From an archaeon (GTDB taxonomy: Archaea > Nanobdellota > Nanobdellia > Pacearchaeales > GW2011-AR1), in NCBI GenBank assembly GCA_030593225.1, contig JAUVHP010000024.1, forward strand, positions 1 to 13,670: a stretch of DNA of 13,670 nt, given 5' to 3'. How positions within the stretch are numbered: position 1 is the stretch's first letter; each line of letters begins with the position of its first letter. Below the pieces are notes generated by a model. It saw nothing but the letters and a program-made list of their open reading frames with translations. It was not told where the DNA came from and ran no database searches. Shown piece by piece: positions 7,452 through 12,735 of this stretch. Both the position numbers and the translations under genes were made by a program.

Positions 7452-7459
7452 TTTAAATT
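7452..7459 (-). promoter_or_regulatory. Core promoter of the pilus operon
   Basis: The minus strand reads AAGAAAATTTAAAAGCAACCC: an A-rich BRE-like stretch followed by AATTTAAA centred about 27 nt before ATG 7428. The spacing predicts transcription starting at or next to the start codon. Confidence 0.6.
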
Positions 7460-7527
7460 TTCTTGTTTAAGAAATTAAAGAAAATGATTTTTTATTTCTC
7501 TTTTTTCAAATGAATATTTATTTGGTT

Positions 7528-8025
7528 TCATTTTAAACTATCTAAAATCTTTAATTGAAATTCCCTATATTCTTTAATATCTTTATCAAATGGGAAATCT
7601 CTTTTAATAATATCTACAACCTCTTTTATTTCCATATCAACATTATTTTCCCAACCCTCTTCGTATGAATCTCCTTTTGGACAAACCAATTCTTTAACTT
7701 CGCCAATGAAAAAATGCATTTCTTCGCCTTGAAATTCATTATACCTATTTTTTTGCTTTTCAGATTTTGCCCAATTTGGACTCCAAACAAAATTTATCTG
7801 ACCAATTTTTTTTAATTCTCCTTCAATGATTACACCTGCTTCTTCATACGCTTCTCGAAGTAATGCTTTTGAAATATCTTCATTATTATCAATCCCCCCA
7901 CCTGGAAATTCTATGTAACCTTTTTTTGTATCTTGTGCAATTATTTTTCTATTTTTACAAATAAAATATCCTTCACAATTTTTTCTAAAAGGAAGTTTTG
8001 ACCTATCTAAATTTTTGTTTTTCAT
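7528..8025 (-). CDS. Nudix hydrolase
   Basis: 165 residues; hydrolyses a nucleoside diphosphate linked to another group, with the substrate not predictable here. The Nudix box is intact: G43-x5-E49-x7-R57-E58-x2-E61-E62-x-G64, reading GGIDNNEDISKALLREAYEE and then AGV, with PGGG just before it. Length is normal for a single-domain Nudix protein. The ATG at 8025 follows the TAA of the upstream AAA ATPase gene by one base, so the two are almost certainly cotranscribed. That is unusual company for a housekeeping Nudix enzyme and could point to a functional pair. No signal peptide or membrane segment. Confidence 0.9.
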   Translation of the reverse strand: MKNKNLDRSKLPFRKNCEGYFICKNRKIIAQDTKKGYIEFPGGGIDNNEDISKALLREAYEEAGVIIEGELKKIGQINFVWSPNWAKSEKQKNRYNEFQGEEMHFFIGEVKELVCPKGDSYEEGWENNVDMEIKEVVDIIKRDFPFDKDIKEYREFQLKILDSLK

Positions 8026-8026
8026 T

Positions 8027-9259
8027 TTAAAATCTCAATTCTTTGTCCATAATAACAAATAAATTTAAATAATTTGTAAAAACAATTTCACAATTCTTAT
8101 ATTTTTGTTTATCATCAATATTCTCGCAAAGAACAAAAACCTTCTTTGGTTTATGCTCTTCTATAAATCTTTTTATTGACTCTGTAAGATAAGAATTCTT
8201 TAATTTTGATTTAACTTCAAACCCAAATAAACCTTTCTCTAAATTAACAACAAAATCCATTTCATATATTTTCTTATAATTCCAATAAGTTACTTCAAAT
8301 CCATATTTAGTCAAAATATTTAAAACAAAATTTTCATAAATTTCTCCTTTATCTTGTCTAATATCAATGGAATTAAAATTGTTTAAAATAGAATTCTTAA
8401 ACCCTGTGTCAAATAAATATGTTTTCGGAGATTTTATTAATTCTTTGGATTTGTTTTTTAAAAAAGGTCTAACTATATTTAAAATAGAAGTTTTTTCTAA
8501 AGTATCTATAATTTCTTTGACTTTGTTATTATGAATTCCAAAATCATTTGAAATAGAATTTTTATTTAGTATTTTTCCGTCATTTATTGCTAGAATTTTT
8601 AAAATATTTTCAAAATCAGAAATATTTTTGTATCCTAAGATATCTTTAATTTCTTTAAGTAAATAGGTATTTTTAATATTTCTGAGTATCTGTTTTTTCA
8701 TTTCTATTTTCTTTTCTGATACAATTTCAGGATACCCTCCAAATTTAAGATAACTCAAAAAATCTTTTTTTATTAAATCAAAATCTTTATTTTTTCTTAT
8801 TTTTTCAAACAAAAAATCATTTTTTTTATAAGAAATTAAAAACTCTCTTAAATCTAAAGGATATAAGTTAAAAATAAATACTCTTCCTACAAGATATTTT
8901 AAGGATCTTATAGCTATTTCTGCTTTTGAGGATCCAGATATAAATATTTTTATTTTATATTTATCGTAGATTAATTTTAAAATTCTCCCACTTTCTTTAG
9001 AATATTGAATTTCATCAATAAACAAAAAATCATTATTTTCCACATATTTTTCTATAAATAATTCTACATCTTTTTCAAATAAATTTAATACATCTAAATC
9101 GTCAAAGGTTATAAAATTAGATTTTTCGGTTTTTAACTTTTCATAAAAATATTTTAATATTGTTGTTTTTCCTATTTGTCTTGCCCCAACTAATGCAATA
9201 ATTTCTTTTCTTTTTGTTGCTTCTTCTATTTGTTTTAATTTTTCTCTATAAAATAGCAT
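8027..9259 (-). CDS. AAA ATPase with DUF4143 / PD-(D/E)XK-like C-terminus
   Basis: 410 residues. Family features in order: Walker A GARQIGKTT (25-33), Walker B FLFIDEIQ (78-85), a sensor-like FISGSS (106-111), LVGRVF with a candidate finger Arg126, FGGYPEIV (173-180), then a winged-helix-like middle. The C-terminal domain has Glu309, EMD (333-335) and FEVK (347-350). Glu309, Asp335 and Glu348-x-Lys350 are spaced as in PD-(D/E)XK nuclease folds. Such AAA-DUF4143 proteins are widespread in archaea and bacteria but their job is not established; nuclease activity is only suggested. It has its own TATA-like box, is divergent from a second ATPase of the same class, and heads an operon with a Nudix hydrolase. 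Confidence 0.88.
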   Translation of the reverse strand: MLFYREKLKQIEEATKRKEIIALVGARQIGKTTILKYFYEKLKTEKSNFITFDDLDVLNLFEKDVELFIEKYVENNDFLFIDEIQYSKESGRILKLIYDKYKIKIFISGSSKAEIAIRSLKYLVGRVFIFNLYPLDLREFLISYKKNDFLFEKIRKNKDFDLIKKDFLSYLKFGGYPEIVSEKKIEMKKQILRNIKNTYLLKEIKDILGYKNISDFENILKILAINDGKILNKNSISNDFGIHNNKVKEIIDTLEKTSILNIVRPFLKNKSKELIKSPKTYLFDTGFKNSILNNFNSIDIRQDKGEIYENFVLNILTKYGFEVTYWNYKKIYEMDFVVNLEKGLFGFEVKSKLKNSYLTESIKRFIEEHKPKKVFVLCENIDDKQKYKNCEIVFTNYLNLFVIMDKELRF

Positions 9260-9278
9260 GAATATATATGTTTTATAA

Positions 9279-9287
9279 TTTTATAAA
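9279..9287 (-). promoter_or_regulatory. TATA-like box of the minus-strand AAA ATPase
   Basis: The minus strand reads TTTATAAAA centred about 25 nt before ATG 9259, predicting a leaderless transcript. Repeated TTTGTAAA words lie immediately upstream of it. Confidence 0.55.
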
Positions 9288-9288
9288 T

Positions 9289-9357
9289 CTTTTGTAAATA
9301 TAGAAGAGATTTTTACAATCTTTTTGTAAAAATAGAATTAACTTTTTGTAAATATTT
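9289..9357. repeat. Repeated TTTGTAAA words upstream of the ATPase promoter
   Basis: CTTTTGTAAATATAGAA (9289-9305), CTTTTTGTAAAAATAGAA (9320-9337) and CTTTTTGTAAATATTT (9342-9357) are direct copies. An inverted TTTTACAA lies at 9311-9318. They sit just upstream of the TATA-like box of the minus-strand ATPase, a position suited to an activator or repressor. The third copy overlaps the end of the decayed pilin fragment. Confidence 0.5.
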
Positions 9358-9645
9358 CTTCTTCTAAAAATGGAGGCATACTTTTTTCTTTGTCCCCTAT
9401 GAATATTATTTCTTTTGGTTTGGATTAAGATAATTCTCAGCAGAAGAAAAAACAACTGCGTTTTTTGAGACTGTGCCAATCACGAGATTTTTTGATAAAT
9501 CTATTGTGGCTAATGTTTGATTAGAAGAATTTGTTGCATGAATAAAAAATCCTCCGATGCCAAATCGTCTGTTGTTTATAATATTTATTCTTAATTCGTA
9601 GGTGTTGTCTGATTTTATTGGGCAGTTTGATTTATTTTGTTTCCC
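9338..9645 (-). pseudogene. Pilin fragment A, frameshifted remnant of a pilin soluble domain
   Basis: Read on the minus strand, this stretch encodes SDNTYELRINIINNRRFGIG, GFFIHATNSSNQTLATIDLS and onward to SSAENYLNPNQKK, then a stop. A shifted frame continues PKEIIFIGDKEKSMPP and ends at 9338, suggesting a frameshift at an A-rich run. The LNPNQ.KEI sequence is what archaeal pilin C-terminal domains often show. The N-terminal signal and helix are absent. The region shares 108 of 117 bases with fragment B. It has replaced NNGRFDIGG of fragment B by NNRRFGIGG, consistent with decay. It lies between two divergent AAA ATPase genes, and any upstream ATG lies in the second ATPase's promoter or coding region, so it is unlikely to be expressed as a pilin. 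Confidence 0.7.
9495..9611 (-). repeat. Copy A of a 117-bp direct repeat from a pilin gene
   Basis: Aligns without gaps to 11849-11965 with 9 mismatches by hand count (about 92% identity), same orientation. It encodes the DNTYEL to ATIDL segment of a pilin domain. Confidence 0.9.
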
Positions 9646-9660
9646 TCTCAATAGGGAAAT

Positions 9661-9670
9661 ATTTATAAAT
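9661..9670 (+). promoter_or_regulatory. TATA-like box of the plus-strand AAA ATPase
   Basis: ATTTATAAAT is centred about 26 nt before ATG 9691, preceded by a GGGAAAT stretch that could act as BRE. It predicts a leaderless message. Confidence 0.6.
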
Positions 9671-9690
9671 ATTGTATTTGTATAAAAAAC

Positions 9691-11001
9691 ATGGAAACTG
9701 AAAAAATTAAACAATATCTCTTAGATTTTCAAGGGAAAAAATTTAAAGATATAATTAAAAGAGATACGAATATTAAAACATCTAAGAAAATTCATTCTTT
9801 AATTGGGGCAAGAAGAGTAGGTAAAACATATTTACTGTTTAATAAAATAAATGAACTTCAAGAACAAGGTGTTAACAAAAAACAAATAATTTACATTAAT
9901 TTTGAAAGCCCTATTTTAAATGACATCACTTCAAAAGAAATAAGAGAAATATTAGAAATTCAATTTTTATTATTTCCTGATATTGTTGGTAAAAAATTAT
10001 ATCTTTTTATAGATGAACCACAAGTTATTGAAAATTGGGAAATTGCAATAAGAGATTTACATGATAATTTTGATTCCTATATTTTTATTACAGGTTCTTC
10101 TTCAAAATTATTAAGCAAAGAAATATCTACTAGTTTAAGGGGAAGGTCTATGGCAATGGTTGTTTTTTCTTTATCTTTTCGAGAATTTTTGAAGTTTAAG
10201 AAATTTGAATTTAATATAAAGAAATTAAATACTGAAATGAAAGCGAGATTAAAAAATTATCTTGATGAATATATGTTTTTTGGAGGGTATCCTGAGGTGG
10301 TTTTAGAATCAGATAAAGAAGAAAAATTGAAAATATTGCAAAGTTATTTTGATTTAACTATCTATAAAGATTTAATCGAGAGATATAAAATTAAAAATAC
10401 AAAGATAATAAAATGGATGATTAATTATTTTTTGAGTTCGGTTACAAAGGAAATTAGTTTAAATAAAATTTTTCTTAATTTAAAATCAAAGGGTGTCAAG
10501 GTTAGTAAAAATACTTTGTATGAATATTTTAGTATCTTAGAAGATTCTTTTTTTATTTCTCTTTTAAGAAAGTTTGATTATTCTATAAAAAGAGAAGAAA
10601 TATCTACTCCAAAAATATATTTAAATGACATAGGTTTTTTGAATTTATTTTCTGAGGGAGATAGAGGTAAGAGGATGGAAAATATAGTTTGTAATCAATT
10701 ATTAAGACAAAAAGAAAATAATCCTTTAAGAGATATTTTTTATTGGAAATCTTCTGAAAAAAAGGAAGTTGATTTTATAGTTAAAGAGAGATCTAAAATT
10801 ATTTCTGCTATTCAGGTTTGTTATTCTTTGAGAGATATTTCTACATATGATAGAGAAGTAAATTCATTATTAAGTTGTATAGATTTTTTTAAATTAAAAA
10901 AAGGGATAATCATAACCAATGATATTGAGAAAGAAAAAACAATTAGAGGGAAAAAAATAAAGTTCATTCCTATTTGGAAATGGCTTCTTGAAGATGAGTA
11001 A
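9691..11001 (+). CDS. AAA ATPase, DUF4143 class, with degenerate nuclease-like C-terminus
   Basis: 436 residues. Walker A GARRVGKT (39-46), Walker B LYLFIDEP (103-110), sensor-like FITGSS (132-137), SLRGRS (148-153), FREFLKF (163-169) and FGGYPEVV (197-204) are typical of AAA ATPases joined to DUF4143. The C-terminal domain contains Glu330, EVD (359-361) and AIQVCYS (373-379). Where the minus-strand paralogue has the catalytic-looking ExK, this one has Gln375-x-Cys377, so any nuclease activity is probably lost. IQVC variants are common in this class. It is only distantly similar to the paralogue, so the two are not a recent duplication. It lies alone on the plus strand between two pilin fragments. 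Biological role unknown. Confidence 0.88.
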   Translation: METEKIKQYLLDFQGKKFKDIIKRDTNIKTSKKIHSLIGARRVGKTYLLFNKINELQEQGVNKKQIIYINFESPILNDITSKEIREILEIQFLLFPDIVGKKLYLFIDEPQVIENWEIAIRDLHDNFDSYIFITGSSSKLLSKEISTSLRGRSMAMVVFSLSFREFLKFKKFEFNIKKLNTEMKARLKNYLDEYMFFGGYPEVVLESDKEEKLKILQSYFDLTIYKDLIERYKIKNTKIIKWMINYFLSSVTKEISLNKIFLNLKSKGVKVSKNTLYEYFSILEDSFFISLLRKFDYSIKREEISTPKIYLNDIGFLNLFSEGDRGKRMENIVCNQLLRQKENNPLRDIFYWKSSEKKEVDFIVKERSKIISAIQVCYSLRDISTYDREVNSLLSCIDFFKLKKGIIITNDIEKEKTIRGKKIKFIPIWKWLLEDE

Positions 11002-11025
11002 TTTTATTATTTAACAAAACTTCCC

Positions 11026-11053
11026 ATAACCAAAAATTTATAAATTTGGTTAT
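11026..11053. repeat. Perfect 9-bp inverted repeat around a TATA-like core
   Basis: ATAACCAAA (11026-11034) and TTTGGTTAT (11045-11053) are exact inverted copies flanking AATTTATAAA. It lies 24 nt after the plus-strand ATPase stop. It could fold as a hairpin at the transcript end, although no T-run follows, or be an operator over a TATA box. The gene-poor stretch 11002-11260 also holds the possible transposase remnant below and nothing else I can support. Confidence 0.5.
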
Positions 11054-11108
11054 TAGTGCAAAAACGGACCAAAAAAGATTATAATTAAGCAAAACTACGA
11101 CGATATTA

Positions 11109-11210
11109 ATGAAACAAATAGTGTCAGACAGATATTTTTTAGGTAGAAAGTGTATTTTTTGTCAAAATACTGGGCATTACAAATTAAAAGATAAAAGAAT
11201 TGATGATTAG
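11109..11210 (+). pseudogene. Short ORF (33 aa), possible remnant of a transposase zinc ribbon
   Basis: ATG 11109 opens a frame with RKCIFCQNTGHYKLKDKR before a stop. The single C-x2-C followed by an H/Y-x-L-K-D-x-R stretch recalls the first half of the N-terminal zinc ribbon of IS1595-like transposases, but no second Cys pair or catalytic domain follows. The inverted heptamers TTAGTGC (11053-11059) and GCACTAA (11220-11226) lie on either side and could be worn terminal repeats. A TATA-like TTATAATT about 25 nt upstream is also present. It may equally be a chance ORF. Confidence 0.3.
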
Positions 11211-11260
11211 GTATATTCCGCACTAAACTAACCTCCTTATACAAATATTAAACAAAAAAG

Positions 11261-11842
11261 TTAATATTTTCCTTTTAACCATTCAGCAAACTTAACATAA
11301 TGATCTTCTTTCTCTATATCTTTTTCATATTTCTCAAATTCTTTCTTGTCCATCTCTGCCAGAGTTTTTTTAGATTTATTTGGTATAAATATTTTCATTA
11401 AATCTCCAAACCCTATAGAATCTTCACCTTTTGGCTCAGAAGATATTTTTCCCCAGTCTTCGCAGGTAAATATATGTATTTTTTTGTTTTCATCTACATA
11501 AGCAAGAGACGATTTAAAACATGCAGATTTATCTTTTTCTCTTCTAACTAATGTACAAATCTTGTCAATACCTAAGTATTCAACGGCTAACTTAATGTAT
11601 GTTGAAGGAAAATTTTTCAAGGAAGTAATCCTAAAAGAGGTATCTTCAATAATAAAAGGGTCTGCAATTTTCTTCATAGCATTTTCAGCTTTTTCATTAA
11701 CCACTTCTTCTACTTCAAATTCTCTTGGTTCAGATATATCAAGCATTTTATTTTCAATATTAATATCAAATGAGTCAAGTCTTCTTTTAGCCCATTCAAA
11801 CTTAAATTGGTTAGAAGTTATAAATAAAATTTTTTTTGACAT
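11261..11842 (-). CDS. HAM1/RdgB-like (ITPase family) protein, divergent active site
   Basis: 193 residues from ATG 11842. The family hydrolyses ITP/XTP/dITP to keep deaminated purines out of nucleic acids. Visible family features: ITSNQFKFEWAK (8-19; T/S-N-x2-K loop), IIEDTSF (64-70), LKNFPSTYIK (75-84), FKSSLAYVD (109-117) and EPKGEDSIGFG (136-146), with IFIP and KKTLAEM following. Two normally conserved elements are altered. The GFG[WY]DPIF loop reads GFGDLMKIF, and the C-terminal SHR motif is missing (the region reads DIEKEDHYVKF). It may therefore have reduced or changed substrate use. An in-frame ATG at 11857 lies inside the pilin fragment and is less likely to be the start. The gene begins exactly where pilin fragment B ends. 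Confidence 0.8.
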   Translation of the reverse strand: MSKKILFITSNQFKFEWAKRRLDSFDINIENKMLDISEPREFEVEEVVNEKAENAMKKIADPFIIEDTSFRITSLKNFPSTYIKLAVEYLGIDKICTLVRREKDKSACFKSSLAYVDENKKIHIFTCEDWGKISSEPKGEDSIGFGDLMKIFIPNKSKKTLAEMDKKEFEKYEKDIEKEDHYVKFAEWLKGKY

Positions 11843-11843
11843 T

Positions 11844-12053
11844 TTAATATAAATCAATTGTGGCTAATGTTTGATTAGAAGAATTTGTTGCATGTATAAA
11901 AAATCCTCCGATGTCAAATCTTCCATTGTTTTTAATATTTAATCTTAATTCGTAAGTGTTGTCTGTAATGTTTTCTATGCAACTTGAATCTGTAATAAAA
12001 ATCGAGACCCCGTCTGGGCAATCTATTGTGTCTTTTGGAACATAGGATTTCAT
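11844..12053 (-). pseudogene. Pilin fragment B, soluble-domain piece lacking signal and helix
   Basis: An open frame of 69 codons starting MKSYVPKDTIDCPDGVSIFI and continuing through DNTYELRLNIKNNGRFDIGG and FFIHATNSSNQTLATIDLY. In archaeal pilins a segment like KSYVPKDTIDCPDGVSI directly follows the N-terminal helix, so this piece starts about where the invariant signal and helix would end, and it stops mid-domain at the ITPase start. It is intact within its limits and has conserved-looking NNGRFDIGG, unlike fragment A. A TATA-like TTTAAAAA about 25 nt before the ATG (12075-12082) could drive it, but without a signal peptide the product would not be an assembled pilin. Either a truncated pseudogene or a silent donor cassette. 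Confidence 0.65.
11849..11965 (-). repeat. Copy B of the 117-bp pilin direct repeat
   Basis: Same orientation as copy A (9495-9611), 108 of 117 bases identical, no gaps. The two copies bracket about 2.2 kb that contains the plus-strand AAA ATPase, the possible transposase remnant and the ITPase-like gene. Confidence 0.9.
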
Positions 12054-12063
12054 CTTTAAAAAA

Positions 12064-12306
12064 TCAAATGCTAATTTTTAAAGGGAAATCTACATTAATT
12101 TTTTTAAAAATTTCACTTAAAACATGACATCTTTTTTTAAAACTCAAAATAGATACTCCATATAATTGATTTGTTTTTTCATTTCTTGTTATAAATATCC
12201 CTGATTCTATTTGTTCTGAATATTCATTTTCTGGTGGTTCTCCGAAAGTTACTTCTAAAAAATCTCCTTCTTTATCATAATAAATATCATATGTATTATT
12301 TTCCAT
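12064..12306 (-). CDS. DUF2283 family protein, possible antitoxin
   Basis: 80 residues. The YDIYYDKEGDFLEVTFGEP start and the later GIFITRN and GVSILSF segments match the small DUF2283 fold, in which D.LYI.F-type strands are followed by a Gly-Ile-x-Ile strand. No enzymatic residues are evident. DUF2283 genes often sit beside small toxin-like or nuclease-like genes. Here it begins one base after the TAA of the PBECR-like gene, so the pair is cotranscribed in the order toxin then partner. The antitoxin role is inference from this arrangement. Its stop is 10 nt from the start of pilin fragment B. Confidence 0.75.
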   Translation of the reverse strand: MENNTYDIYYDKEGDFLEVTFGEPPENEYSEQIESGIFITRNEKTNQLYGVSILSFKKRCHVLSEIFKKINVDFPLKISI

Positions 12307-12307
12307 T

Positions 12308-12607
12308 TTATTTTATATTTTTCTCAAAAAATGCTGAAATAATAAAACCATGACCATTTAAGTATTTTACTACAAGCAATATATATTTATGAGGAGATTT
12401 TAGATATTTATAGTATTTATAATAAAGATAAATATTTTCATCAATATCTGAATTTTTTATTGTGTCTGGATTTTGTAGAGTTTTTTTAATTTCTCTCGAA
12501 TAATTAGCAATAGAAGGATGTCTTCTATTAATATGTTTCCACCTCTCTTTTGATAAGTGAATTTTTCTTCCTATTTTATTAGTCACTTCAAAAAGATATT
12601 TATCCAT
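12308..12607 (-). CDS. Small PBECR-like putative RNase (toxin-like)
   Basis: 99 residues. The pattern is IGRKIHLSKERWKHINRRHP (12-31), a TLQNPDTI stretch (43-50), an aromatic YYKYY (62-66) and a strand pair ILLVVKYLNGHGFIISAF. It resembles the small phage-Barnase-EndoU-ColicinE5/D-RelE-like (PBECR) nuclease proteins found in bacteria and archaea. Candidate catalytic residues are His25, Arg29, His30 and Lys80, but these are guesses from conservation I recall rather than tests. It is first in a two-gene unit with DUF2283, under its own TATA-like box. It would act on RNA in the cytoplasm if the family assignment holds; other small DUF4258-type proteins are the main alternative. Confidence 0.65.
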   Translation of the reverse strand: MDKYLFEVTNKIGRKIHLSKERWKHINRRHPSIANYSREIKKTLQNPDTIKNSDIDENIYLYYKYYKYLKSPHKYILLVVKYLNGHGFIISAFFEKNIK

Positions 12608-12629
12608 TAATCAATCAAATATATTATTG

Positions 12630-12637
12630 CTTAAAAA
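12630..12637 (-). promoter_or_regulatory. TATA-like box of the PBECR-DUF2283 unit
   Basis: The minus strand reads TTTTTAAG centred about 26 nt before ATG 12607, fitting a leaderless start. An inverted pair AGATTTT (12656-12662) / AAAATCT (12677-12683) lies upstream between the two divergent promoters. Confidence 0.5.
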
Positions 12638-12699
12638 TTTTCTGTTTTATTTTTAAGATTTTATTGATTTGTTATGAAAATCTCCCAAAAACCAAAACC

Positions 12700-12707
12700 T
12701 TTAAATA
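12700..12707 (+). promoter_or_regulatory. TATA-like box of the secreted protein gene
   Basis: ACCAAAACCTTTAAATAATG contains a BRE-like CCAAAACC and TTTAAATA centred about 32 nt before ATG 12736. Transcription would start a few bases before the start codon. Confidence 0.55.
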
Positions 12708-12735
12708 ATGTTACTACTTAGTAATTGTACACAAA

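Noticed and set aside
9273..9479. Minus-strand open frame of 68 codons overlapping pilin fragment A
   Set aside because: It runs in another frame through the pilin remnant; only its short PKEIIF-type neighbour frame shows any pilin likeness. No start signal.
11187..11240. Strong AAGGAGGT on the minus strand followed by a GTG frame of about 39 codons
   Set aside because: The frame is short, unrecognisable and antisense to the possible transposase remnant; the SD match may be chance or a relic.
11562..11852. Plus-strand open frame of 96 codons
   Set aside because: Antisense shadow of the ITPase-like gene, with composition typical of a reverse-strand artefact.
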